A stretch of DNA of 64,000 nucleotides, from positions 6,045,001 through 6,109,000 of the forward strand of contig CM060195.1 of NCBI GenBank assembly GCA_030549335.1, read 5' to 3'. This stretch comes from Pontederia crassipes. Taxonomy: Eukaryota; Streptophyta; Magnoliopsida; Commelinales; Pontederiaceae. This document shows positions 46,314-57,546 of the stretch, one piece after another (positions within the stretch are counted from its first letter, which is position 1; every line of letters starts with the position of its first letter). Made by a program: the position numbers and the translations under genes. A model generated the notes under the pieces. It made no database searches. It was not told where the DNA came from and saw only the letters and a program-made list of their open reading frames with translations.

Positions 46314-47200
46314 ATGCATCTTTTGTACTTGTCCATCCATCCTCAACTATATATAGATTACCTCTTTCACACGCTATTGTTTTGTCCACCTTTTTGTATA
46401 GTACTCTCTTTGTGGCCTCAATCTTGTTTGGTAGTGACATGATCGTAGATTTTCTTGGATGTTGTCTTCATGTGTTGGCGACTTGAGGAATTAAGCCTAC
46501 AACTTGCTTCTCAAGTGCGTGAGTTTTAGTATCTATCTCTTCTAATTTGATTTGAATATTTGAGGAGGAGGTGTTATATCACTCGCAGTGTTTGGCTTGT
46601 AAGTTGAGTCAATTGCACATCCAAGTTGTTGATTAATTGATCTTGTTCTCTTGAATTATTGTAATGAATTGATTAAACATCTCCTCGAAGCTGGTTGTAG
46701 ACTCAATTGGTGCTTTAGATTCGAGTATCGATGTAATCGCACTTTTTGTCCCCTTGATTTATAGTCTGATGTTGTCAATTTGTCTCTTCGTATTTTTAAT
46801 ATGGTAATTTTGAGTGGAGGGGATCTAACAATTGTGAACATGGCAAATAGATTTCATGTTGAATCTTCATTTTGAGCTTGTTGAGGCTTATAATTCTTTG
46901 GCTTGATGATGTTACCTCGACTTCATCCTATTGGACAACAGTGTTGTTTCCCTCATCTTGTTGAATGGTACTCATTTTCTTTAATGATGTGAGCGTTGAT
47001 GTTAGCGTTGTGTACAAAAAATATTTTCTAAAAAGCTATTGTGATTTTTATCCTTCAAATAATCAAGGCACTATTTAATTTCATGATTACCTTTGCGTCC
47101 CTAAATTTCTAATTGAAACTTGTGATGTCGATCTACTCACGATTCAAGATCCTATTGATTGACAGGTTCCCTATGACATATTCAATTCAATCTTCTACAA
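46314..47200. other. Degraded intergenic or retroelement DNA
   Basis: No open gene. On the minus strand parts of 46620-47000 read as a broken, Gln/Asn-rich protein with NNLDVQLTQLTSQT-like text, which recalls the linker after gag in Athila-type elements. The match is weak. Otherwise nothing is seen. Confidence 0.3.
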
Positions 47201-47239
47201 TTCGATTGATTCTGACTGGCCGAGAGACAAAGGTGTGAT

Positions 47240-48218
47240 ATAATCAAAATTCTATCAAAGTGAAAGATAAATTCTATCATTGGGAATTTAAAGTGAGTCA
47301 TATGATTGAACATCCGTGATCAAATTTAAGTCATCGTCACACTTATAAATACATGATTTCGTGAGCATTGCAGGTTAGGAGAGAGAAGGTGCAATAGTTG
47401 AAAGTTGATTGCAACTCTGATCAAATTCAAGAGGCATTCGATTGTCTACCCATATTTCATAGTTATATTTTTTTTATCTTGGGTGTAATTCTTCCTATTC
47501 TATTATTTTATTTTATCTCCCCACAATTTTTAGTATGAACTCCATGTTTTTAGATATTTTATTTTAGGAGATTATTAATTGAACATAAACTATTTAAACC
47601 CTATTTTATTTGTTTAATTTTTTTGCTTGATTATTTAATTGTGCTTAATGCTTTTGAATTAGTTAGTTGGATTTCTGAGTCAAATAATTATTAGTTTGTG
47701 AACTATTTGATTTCAAGATTCCTTAATTAATTAAATTAATTGATTTATAGTTTAGGAAATCTAAATTAATGCATCTTAATTTTAATATGATTTGACGGGA
47801 CGTCTGTTTTGAAGACTTTAATTCTTATTAAATTAAGATAGTTTAATTTGCATGCTTAGATTGAGGGATACGTGGAGATCAAATTTAATCATGTTAAACT
47901 AATAATTTAGGAGACTCTAATCCATCTTTAAAGATTAAATTTATATTTTATGATTCAAATATTTATCTTTAATTTGTTATCATACTAAGACCTAACTTCA
48001 ACACTACTATATTATTATATTATTATCTTATTTCACTATTTTATTTTATAACTAGAAAACCTATTTTCAAAACTATGTTTTTTTACTCATGTAGTAACTT
48101 ATAAGATCAGATATTGAACTAATAATATCGTTCGTGGTTTCTACACTCTTTACTCCTATTTTACTATATTACTTGAGCGACTAGTACACTTGATAGCAAA
48201 TTTATTTTAACTACATCA
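47240..48218 (+). mobile_element. Third, inverted LTR of the LARD/H1 family
   Basis: On the plus strand the order CACTTATAAATACA (TATA, about 47340), GGGTGTAATTCTT (47483), GAACTCCATGTTTTTAG (47536), GGAGATTATTAATTGAA (47567) and GAGCGACTAGTACACTTGATAGC, ending CTACATCA at 48218, mirrors the LARD LTR in reverse complement. It is heavily diverged. The upstream edge is not defined, and no internal region or partner LTR in this orientation was found, so it may be a solo LTR. Confidence 0.65.
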
Positions 48219-48239
48219 TCTGACAATGTTTTGGTGTCC

Positions 48240-49850
48240 TCCTCTTGACACTATTGACGAAGAAGAGGATGAGTGGATTCTGACCGGACCTAAAATGTGT
48301 GAAGTGGAGTTACTCATGCTAGATTTAGGTGGTAAGAGGCCTAAGACGAATGGTTCCTAGTTTCCAACGCTAGAGTTGGATGGAAACTATCTTTTGAGCA
48401 TGAGGGAGAATGACGTATCACACTGTCCGAGGCCAAAGTGGTGAATATATGATTCAGACTGTTTGATTCGAGCACAAAGGATTTACTTGAGGGGGCACGT
48501 GGCACATGATCCTTTGCCGAGATTAAATACTGATGATTGTGACATTTAGATGTAGAGTTCAAAAGAAAAGAAGGGACATGTGATACGACTGTATTGCACC
48601 AATTTTTCTAGACTATCGATCAGTGGAAAATCCTAATCGTCCGTGTGATTCATGTTGTCAAGTCCCCCATCTCTCCATTGCACAGTAGTCAAGCAATCTA
48701 GTCCATCCCTATAAAACCAAGGGCTAAGATGCTCCGAAGAACTAGGTTTGTTAAGATTTGGCACCTTCAGGGCTGAGATGCAGTCGATCCGTCGGCGGGA
48801 CAATAACTTTGCCACTTGATATCCCTAAAGGTCTTCTTCCAGAAAAGACACCCACTTGTTGAGGTTTCCTTCTACCTAGAAAAGATTGTAATGAAGGACA
48901 AAAGGAGCATCTTACTAGCCTTTTCCGGCAAGTCCATCATTTTTTGAACTTTGTTAGAGGGGACATCATTCCAGACTGACTAGGAAACACCACAACTAAA
49001 ATAGAACATTGGAAAATTTTCATAAGTTACCCATTGGAAGTAATGCTTACCATCCGGCATGCGTACCCAAAATCCCTTGTTTGATTGCCGTGATAGATTG
49101 ACATTCATGCAAACACTCGCTTGAATGTCCGCTGGAGTAACTTCATCCAACTATAGTGGAGTACCGAAATGCTTAACAATATGTATGAGAGCAGCCACAC
49201 AATTGAGTTCATGCGGAAGATCTGAGAAGTTCATCCTGACAGGAGTAAAGGTAGGATGCTCCTCGTTTGGCCTAAAGATGAGGAGGTGCCTCGCAATCGT
49301 CCATGAACCACCTGTCAAGACTGTTATTCTTTCTTTAGCGTAGGTGAACATAAAGAGGAGATAGCAGTTGCCTATTTCAATGATTTGTAAAGGTTTATTC
49401 AATTTCCACAAGGCATGAAGTTCACGCCGAAGCATGTTAGCGTAGAGCCTCTGGATCAGACAATGTTGAAGCTCTTCCGATATGTTAAGGGCATCCCCTA
49501 TGGTATGTTAACTTCCTTAGTAATTGCCTCCTGAATGCTACATAGCTTATTCAGCAATATTGATGAAAGAACCGACTGCCTTTGTCCCTTATAGACGACA
49601 TTGGCACACAAGGCCATAGCGATATGCTTGCCAATAGTGCCCTCGATTGAGAGACACATTGCTAGCTGTTGGAGGGGGCATGGGAGCCAAGAGGAAAGGT
49701 CCAAATGGAATGATGATTTGCAAGTGGGAAAGGTTTAGGGAGTGGCCTGGCATCCCAAGCACTTGATTGGTGACGGTGGTGAGAGCCATGTAAGTGATTT
49801 AGGAAAGGTGAGGAACATGCATCGCTACATACGTATGCAAGAACCATATT
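48240..49850 (-). pseudogene. L1-type LINE ORF1 remnant (DUF4283 and zinc knuckle)
   Basis: Minus strand 49435-49151 reads LHALWKLNKPLQIIEIGN, VLTGGSWTIARHLLIFRPNE, and FSDLPHELNC...IHIVKHFGTPL, the pattern of the DUF4283 domain of plant LINE ORF1. It is followed at 49120-48980 by VNLSRQSNKGFWVRM and FQWVTYENFPMFYFSCGVS, the run into the CCHC knuckle (zf-CCHC_4), here with a damaged Cys/His set. Stops and frameshifts occur downstream to about 48600. The strand and the domain order make it the likely 5' half of the LINE whose ORF2 lies at 5.3-13.4 kb. Confidence 0.72.
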
Positions 49851-50645
49851 TTTCTTCTTTTAACTCTTTGGCCTGTACCATTTTAGTGCGCAGAGATGTA
49901 ATGCACATGCATCACTTTTTATTGTCCTTTTGTTTGCAGGGTCTGTTCTTTTCTCCTTTTGCACTCTCTCCATCAATCTATAGGTCTTAGCTTGTACATT
50001 CATGAGTTGGAATTTTCCATCGAACGAAGAAGGTTTGCAGTAGTTGTGGAGGGATGACCGTCCTCCCTAGTTTATCAGCCTTTGGATGCACATTCGACGA
50101 CTAATCAACTGAAATATGGATTTAATGTTTGTCATCCCTAGTTGTGGAGGGATGACCGTCCTCCCTAGTTTATTCGTCATTGGATGCATGTTCGTTGACT
50201 GATCAACTATAGTGCCTTTCAAGTGGATCAACTCCAGTGAAAAAACCCATCCAATGCAGTTATTACCCTCACAAGCTCCCATCGCACGAACGAGGTGCCA
50301 CTGTGCACTGTTGCCATCATGCACCAACAAGATCCGTTAGTAGCGCGACAAGGAGGATTGAGCATATATGTGGAGGTGGAGAATCTCTCACGAGAATCGA
50401 GCAACAACACGACAAAGAGGAGGCCACCGTGGGGGTGGAGCAGCGGCACGACAAGTAGGAGGTCGGAGCAGATTTGCGAAGAATCGCCCACAATGATCGC
50501 ACAACAACTGCACAAGCTGGAAATCGCCACAGATTTTACAACTAGAAATTGCCACAGATTTTACATCTGCTCTCTAGGGTTTCGCGCAACATGGAATTTT
50601 CTCTCCCGAGAGTTTTGATCCGCGGGCATCGACTTTCTCTCAAAC
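49850..50645 (-). other. Probable LINE 5' leader, with a local duplication
   Basis: Minus strand from 50640 starts with AAACCCTAGAGAGCAG-like leader text (50580) and runs to the ORF1 region without a gene. Two copies of AGTTGTGGAGGGATGACCGT lie at about 50040 and 50141, each followed by a related ~60-base stretch, so part of it is locally duplicated (spacing about 101 bases). The LINE assignment is inference from position. Confidence 0.4.
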
Positions 50646-51522
50646 CGCATGATCTTTTCCTCATCATTGTCATCCAGTGATAAACTAGTGAGGACGGGGA
50701 CAGAGTAAATTCTATTTTTTTATTAGGATCTTCAAAGTCCTTCTTAGTGTTATTTTTGTTCTTTACATTTTTTAAAGATTTTTTGCTGACAAATTGTTAA
50801 AGTTTTCTTAAATATTTATTTGGACAATTTTTTCCTTTTTCCAAAGAGAAATCGAACTAAGTTCACTGATTTGTACGGACGATAATAAATTTGAGTTTTA
50901 AATGGATAAAAGATGATAATTTTAAATATAATTTTCATCTAATTAAATTCATTTAGTTTATCTTTATTTAATTAGTTACTAGATGTTAATGATAACGAAA
51001 TGTTTTCAATTCTGCCATATCCTTCTCCATATTTCTGTTAACGAGAGTAATGTTTCTTTTTTAATTTAATTTTAATAATTTTGATAAAAATATTGAGACA
51101 ACTATCCAGAGTCAGTTATGCTCGCCCCTGATTAGTAGAAGTAAATTAATTTATTTATTGGTAACGAAAGCCCTAATTTTTTAGTATGCATCGTTAGTCT
51201 GATTGATAGAAGTAAATTAATCGTTTTTTCCTTTATATGTTTTTCTACATTTATCATTCTTGGTCTCTGAATTTTTGTATATTATTTCTGGAAATATAAG
51301 TTGTTCCATTTCCATTGTTTTTTTACGTCTTGGAATCTTAACTCTAATAAAATATAGAAAAATCAAAAATCAAATTAAGTTTAATTAACTCGCCCCTTCT
51401 AACACACAAGAAAAAAAACAAAAGACAAAAAAATAGAAAAAGAATGTGAAGGGGATTTCTTTTATTATTTGTCCTCTCTCGCACACACGCAAACAGATGG
51501 TGTGTGGACTGTAGAGAAAGCA
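50646..51522 (+). promoter_or_regulatory. Upstream region and 5' leader of TERC
   Basis: AT-rich with no other gene. A TATA-like AAAATATAGAAA lies near 51350. The leader has a short upstream ORF, ATG GTG TGT GGA CTG TAG, at 51497-51514, nine bases before the main ATG. Such short upstream frames can lower translation; here that is untested. Confidence 0.4.
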
Positions 51523-54500
51523 ATGGCGGTCGTTGCCTCCACCCTCCACAGCCCCTTCGCCCTCGCCCCGGTGCCAGTCCGTCTGCGGCTCCGTCGGAAG
51601 CCCTTTGTCCGACGTCCGATTGCCCGCTGTGACATCCCCTCTGCGGCCTCCGCTACCGCAGCGGACATTTTTTCGTCGTTGCGCGGTGCGCTCTTTTTCC
51701 GAGCCCTCTCGATCTCGTTTCCAATTCGATCTTATTTCATTTGTTTCTCTTACCTAGTATTTTATCTTGGACACGACAGTGAGGAGCTGCGGGTACCAGC
51801 GCTTGGCTCGCCTGCGATGCTTCAGAAGCACTGAGGAACAGGAAGTCTCGCTTGCAGGTTAAACTTTCGACCATATGCTTCTTATATGTTTCACCTTCCT
51901 GTTTTAACTAAAAGGAACCTGCGTTGTCTCGAAGGAACTTGTTTACTTCTTGGTTGGCGGCTTAGTGTTGCCACTCATGAAGAATGGTTCTTGTTTTGTT
52001 CAAGATTCATGGACTACTCTGTGCCCACAGTGTTTGTAGTTGGTTTCTAAGCTAGATTTGATGAATTTGAGGATACATAAAAACATCAAACTGGGAATTA
52101 CGGAAAAGATAACAGGGAACTACTTGACTACGTTCTGCTCCCCTCCCCTTATTGTTTGTGTATTTATTCAGATTTTCTACTGTATTTTGTTCGTTAGAAG
52201 ACAACCAAATTCATGGAACAACCCCTTCAAACCATGTTGATGTCAATTTTGAAGTATCAAAGTTAGTGAATCGTTATCCGGATACACCTTTCACTAAGGA
52301 GTTTCTTTGAGGTTACCAAGGGGCTAAATCCAAGAATTATATCAGTGTGATTATATGATATCTTTAGACTACTAATGGCAAGGTAATGAATTTGGTTGCT
52401 ATTGCTATTAATATTGTCTTGCAAATACCCAATGTTTGGACTTGCTTTTCTCAATTTGTTAGTCTAATGAACATGTTTGCACACTCGAGATCCGCTTAGA
52501 CTAGAAATTTTGTGGTTTAATTTGTCGGACAGAAAAGAAACATTTCAGAACTATGATGCCTTAATTTCTTTAAATTTGTGTATGTTGATGAAATGCCTTT
52601 TGCAGAAGAAACGAAAAGGACTAATTTTACGACTCCTGATGAGGCAAATGTTGATGGAGATGTAACTTCAGATACTACTTCAAGTGGGAAAAAGGATGTA
52701 TCTACAGATAAAGCTTCTTCTTTTAGAACTGTCGCCCTTTGGGTCTGCTCCTTGTCTGATTGTTTCTATCATGAAGCAAAGATGTCGTAATTTCCTCACT
52801 CATGGATTTTGGATCATAAATTATTTCTGAATATGTTTTTCTTCTTTTCTAGGTTTGCGCTGCCGTTACATTTGGGGTTGCTTTGGGTTTTAAAGAAGGC
52901 ATTGACAAGGCATCTGAATATTTTGCAGGGTATGCAAAATGTATGTCACTTAGCTAATTTTTCTGTCTATTTAATGATCTCTCTCTCTCTCTCATACACA
53001 TACACACTCACCCCAAAGTGTTCATCAATTTTGATTTTATGGACTAATATTGAATTTATCTTAGCCTTCTGTACTCCTGAGATGTTGAATCACCTGCTTA
53101 CATTCATTTTTATTATCCTATCTTCTTGTGTGGATGCATCTGATTTTAGCAATGTTATATTCATTGGTTTTTTATTTTTCCAGTGCTACTCATATGCGAG
53201 GAGTTTTTTATGAGATGTGTTTGATATATCTGTCCTTAATTAGATGACAGTTTCTTCCCCTATGTAGAAGGTCTAATCCTGTTAATCGACTTTTAGTGAT
53301 CAGTTTTGTCTGCCATCACTCGTTCAGTATTACTTATGTTTGACTAGAACGCGATATACTGCAGTTATTTGTTGGAGCAAAGCCTTTCAGTGGACAATCT
53401 TTTTGTGTTTGTATTGGTCTTCAGATATTTTAAAGTACCAAGCACGTATCAGGTATCTTGGTTTCCTTATCGACTTTCTTGATTGCTCAGTTTGAGTTTC
53501 TATCGATGCTAAAGAGTATGCACTATGTTTTACATTAGAATCGGGTCCTTTCATATGGTATTGCTGGTGCGGTAATCTTCCGTGCTGTCATGATCTTGCT
53601 TGGTACTGCTACCCTTCAGGTTACAAATTTTCCCAGTTTGTTCTTATCCCATTACTATATCCATATCTTATCCTGATTCAATATTATGCTACATTAAATA
53701 TTTAGAGATTCGAGGTGGTGAACTTCTTGCTAGCCTTGATTCTTCTCTTCTCAGCATACAAGGTAAAATGGTTTCTGCTTAAGAACCATGAAAATTAAAC
53801 CATTTTATTATTTAGGAAGTGGCGTACCTACTTGTTATTTAATGTAAAATAGTCCTTATAATTATTCAAGATATCATCTTAATAATCTTGACTTGCCAAC
53901 AGCTGTTTACTGCTGAGGAGGAGGAGACTGATTTGTCTGATAATTTTATTGTAAAGACATGTCAAAAGTTTATCCCTGTCACAGGTGATTTTTGTACTGA
54001 ATTGTCAATTACATTTAATCCATGTATATGAGTTATAGAGGACAAACCTTTTGTAGGGTAAATTACATGTGTCATCCTTCAACTTTAGCTCAATATCTTG
54101 ATTGTCCTCCAACTTCATTTTGTAACTAGATTATCTTCTAAGTTTTGAAATATTGTGGATGATGTCCTCTTTACCGCCTATAGACGGTTTTCCGGTTGCA
54201 ATGTTGATGCAGCACAATAAAAAATAAAAAATAATATGAATAATTAATAAAATAAAAAACTAATAATATAGTAAAACAACAACAACAACAAAGCCTTATC
54301 CCAGCTGGAGGCATCGAAGAGGGTGGCAAAGCTCTTGGCGTCGAGCAAGGCGACGACGTGTGGGTTGCCGGAAAGGAGGGAGGAAGGGGGCGCCCCCCAC
54401 CCCACCCACCTCTGCCCACGTGACACGGTTGCAGAGGGGAAGGGGGGAAGCCGCCTTCTTCCCTCCGGTGCCAGAGGGGATGGCGCCACTTTTTTCATTT

Positions 54501-57217
54501 TTTAATGATCTATTAATTTTTGTATTATTTTATTATTTATTTCTATTATTATATTATTTTTTGTTGCATCACGTCGGTAGCACAACCGGGAAACCTATTA
54601 TTGTCGGTCACGAGGGCACTGCATGCAAGAATTTCAAACTTTGAGGATAGTCTGATTACAAATTGAAGTTAGTGGATTAGATTGTTACTACCCAAAGTTA
54701 GAGGACGGTTTGTATAATTTACCCACCTTTTGTATGGTTGGTGAATTACATTGTTTACGCAATTTGCAGGTTAATGTTCTGCTAGTGAACCCATTAGTAT
54801 ACAAGTACAGTTCCAAATGGAATTTTCGAACAATTGATTTTTGTTCATGGTGCAATTTTGTAGATTACTATGATGGAGACCGATTTTTCACAATCAAAGA
54901 TGGTGCCTGGAAAGTAAGTAGTTGGCATCATTCCATTGCATATCAATTATGTTCTAGCTTAATGTGGAGATAACCTACGTGGCAACAATTTCTTTACATG
55001 TGTTGAATACAAAAAAAATCTTTTGAATTCCTTTTAGTTTTTGTGGGGGTGATCATTTAGATGTTCTGTGCAGGCTACACCGTTGTTGCTCACAGTTGCA
55101 ATCATCGAACTAAGCGATATTGCATTTGCTGTGAGTTCATTGCTCCAATTTCTGTCATGGTTTTCATTATTATATTTAGATAAGAAAATGCTAAATGTGT
55201 TATATTTACAGGTGGACTCGATACCAGCGGTCTTTGGTGTTACAAGGGATCCTTTCATAGTTTTCTCCTCAAACATGTTTGCTATAACAGGTCCATACTT
55301 ATCCGAATAATAATCTAACTCGTTTTTTTCTTTGTGCTCCGCTCTCAATCCTTTTAAGGTTGTACAGTATTTTTATATTGTTTCTCCTGTTCATCTCCAA
55401 AAATCCCTGATATGTTAGAAGTCACTTTAAATTCATTTCTTCAAAAGATAACTCACTTTAAATTGCTGTGTTGTTAGTTTATTTTAAAACTTTGTTGGTC
55501 TGAATCAATGATGATTGGCTCAACTAGTTACTGGAGTTGAGACTCAAGTGATCGAGGGTGCTACTAAACCCTGTTTCGATCCGTGGAGTCCTCATCTTAG
55601 CCAAGAAATAAATCATTACTGCTATCTTCCCTGTTCCGGATAAGTCAGGTGGACATCGGAGGCCTCTTGTAAACCTAGGACGACAACAACAACAACAAAG
55701 CCTTATCCCACTAGGTGGGGTCGGCTACATCGATCATACGACGCCATTCCGTATATTCGTTGATCCATGTTCATGCGATTCGACAGAGTTTTACACTGGC
55801 CGTCGGGGCCTAACACAACCCTCCTCCTTTATCCGGGCTTGGGACCGGCTATAAAACATAGGCGAAGTTGTATCAACTAGAGAAGAAAAAAATAAAATAT
55901 GTTACTCAAGAATGATGTGCAGGTGACTCTTCGTCTTCAAAGACCCTAAGTATTTCACAATGTTTTTGTGGTTGAGGTTCTTCACATCACTTGAAAACCT
56001 AGGACACACCAAAAAAAAACTTTGTTGGCTTGTCACATGACAATCAAAGCATGGCTGAGTCGGAATAAGTTTGTGGAAAAAAGGCTTAGAGATTGATCCA
56101 GAAAGACATATTATGTGTGGTCTATCATATATTTTTTCTCTTCTGCCCTTTATTAGGTAGGTCTTTTTTCTCTGAGTTAGCTGTGGTCTATTTGATGAGA
56201 TGTGAATTGGGACAGCATGATCATGTCCATTCCTCATAACATCAAATCTTAAACTCCACATACCAAAATCTGCTGCTTTATTAAAATTAAGACATTGGTT
56301 TAGTAGTACCATACAATCCAGTAATTAAAGAAAATCGTAAGATCTATGCAGTTTCTTCTTTCTGAATTCTTTTCTCTGTTGTATAAGCATGATAAACTTT
56401 TAGGTTAGTTAGCTTTATTGATTAAATATCTAGAGTTGTTTTTCATGTAGGCCTAAGATCTCTGTTCGTGCTTATTTCTGAAAGTATGTCAGAACTAGAA
56501 TACCTACAGGTGAGGTTTCAACTTTCTGTCCATTCTTATTTCTTAAAAATTTGGTTGCATTCAACACAGTTATCATTTACTTCTAAAACCATTACTGAAG
56601 TGCTCTGTGAAGTTTTTAACATTTTTCTGTATCTGATACATTTGCATTGTTGTAGAACCAATGCATATTATTTTCAAAGACGTAAGTTCTACCACAAACA
56701 AATTCAAGTTTGCTATTTATTTACCAAGAATTTGAAGAACATTATGTTTAGCAACTAGCATATAATGCATGCATCATGGTCTGAGATACATTCATATTGA
56801 AATCCAAATTTGATATATCCAAAAAAATGTGGTCGTGATTGCCCCTAAAAAAATTTGATCTTATTTTTTTCTCTTCTATTGGAAGATGAATATGCCAATG
56901 ATCTGGATCTCTATTAAAAAGTTTTCTTTTGCAGCCTGCTATTGGTACTGTGTTGGGCTTCATTGGGATGAAGATGGTATTTGACTTTTTTGGTGAGCAC
57001 CAGTAAACAAATGTGCACTCTACACATTGCAGAATATGGAACCAAGCTTGTGCCCATTTACATACGACTACATTCTGTGCATATTCCCTATCATGTGATC
57101 TATATCTCCCAAAAACTTGTTGCAGGTTATCATGTGCCAACCGAGGTATCCTTGGGCGTAGTTGCAGCGACTCTCGGTGCTGGGGTGTTTTTCAGCCTTA
57201 GAAAAAGTTCAGATTGA
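51523..57217 (+). CDS. TERC: Thylakoid TerC-family integral membrane protein
   Basis: Fourteen exons with GT-AG introns join in frame: 51523-51685, 51780-51857, 52606-52742, 52853-52929, 53365-53452, 53539-53619, 53706-53762, 53903-53984, 54864-54913, 55074-55130, 55212-55290, 56451-56509, 56935-56992, 57126-57217. They give 1158 bases, 385 residues, close to the ~384 of Arabidopsis TERC (PDE149). Residues 1-60 are Ala/Ser/Arg-rich, as in a chloroplast transit peptide. The TerC domain follows: [92 protein letters not shown] and [19 protein letters not shown], with the membrane acidic residues (SVDN, ELSD, VDSIPAV) kept. Arabidopsis TERC is needed for thylakoid membrane biogenesis and works with ALB3. 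Exons 1-2 (51523-51857) are less certain because that part diverges. No break is seen. Confidence 0.9.
52978..52995 (+). repeat. (TC)n in a TERC intron
   Basis: Short run of TCTCTCTCTC followed by ATACACATACACAC in the intron after exon 4. Seen directly. Confidence 0.7.
54056..54724. mobile_element. MULE-type element in the TERC intron 8
   Basis: The ends are GGGTAAATTACA and its inverse TAATTTACCC, with long imperfect inverted arms (about 54056-54170 against 54640-54724). A perfect 10-bp duplication, ACCTTTTGTA, flanks it at 54046-54055 and 54725-54734; 9-11 bp is the MULE signature. The centre (54295-54480) is GC-rich and unlike the arms: it may be a captured gene piece (minus strand [20 protein letters not shown]), or debris next to a (CAA)n-AAGCCTTATCCCA RTE-like tail at 54277-54303. 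It carries no transposase. Confidence 0.85.
55681..55885 (-). mobile_element. RTE/SINE-like retroposon fragment in the TERC intron 11
   Basis: The plus strand begins ACAACAACAACAACAAAGCC then TTATCCCACTAGGTGGGGTC, the inverse of the common plant tail GGGATAAGGCTTTGTTGTTG. It continues with TTTATCCGGGCTTGGGACCG to about 55885. I recognise the tail as shared by plant RTE-type LINEs and SINEs; I cannot say which. It lies antisense to TERC. Confidence 0.6.
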
Positions 57218-57538
57218 GTGACCGAGAAGGAAAATTTTGAGTGAAGGTGTTCAACCAAGTAACAATTTCATTACGGCTGAACAATACAGAAGCAAAATGC
57301 ACTGTTCGTGCATATTGATCATTACTTTTGGGTCTCAGGAAGATACGTTGCCCTTTACCAAACACTGTAAAAGTGCATCATTTGTGGAGAGGAATACCGC
57401 TAGCAGTAGTTTGGTGACTGTTTAACACGAACTAGGTATTTGTTTATGTAACATTAGTCGTTATTTCAGTTCCCCATGTACATTAATCACTGCACTTACT
57501 CCACTTTCTAGTTTCCGAATCGATTTTTTGTATGGTGG
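57218..57538 (+). other. 3' untranslated region of TERC
   Basis: Follows the TGA at 57215-57217. No strong AATAAA is seen; TGTATGGTGGTTGTAAT lies near 57530. No gene; the hAT-like element begins at 57547, right after its target duplication. Confidence 0.45.
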
Positions 57539-57546
57539 TTGTAATC

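Noticed and set aside
13447-48218. H1 and the LTR ending at 48218 as the two LTRs of one element
   Set aside because: They are in opposite orientations, and the outer flanking 5-mers (ATTGG and TCTGA) do not match.
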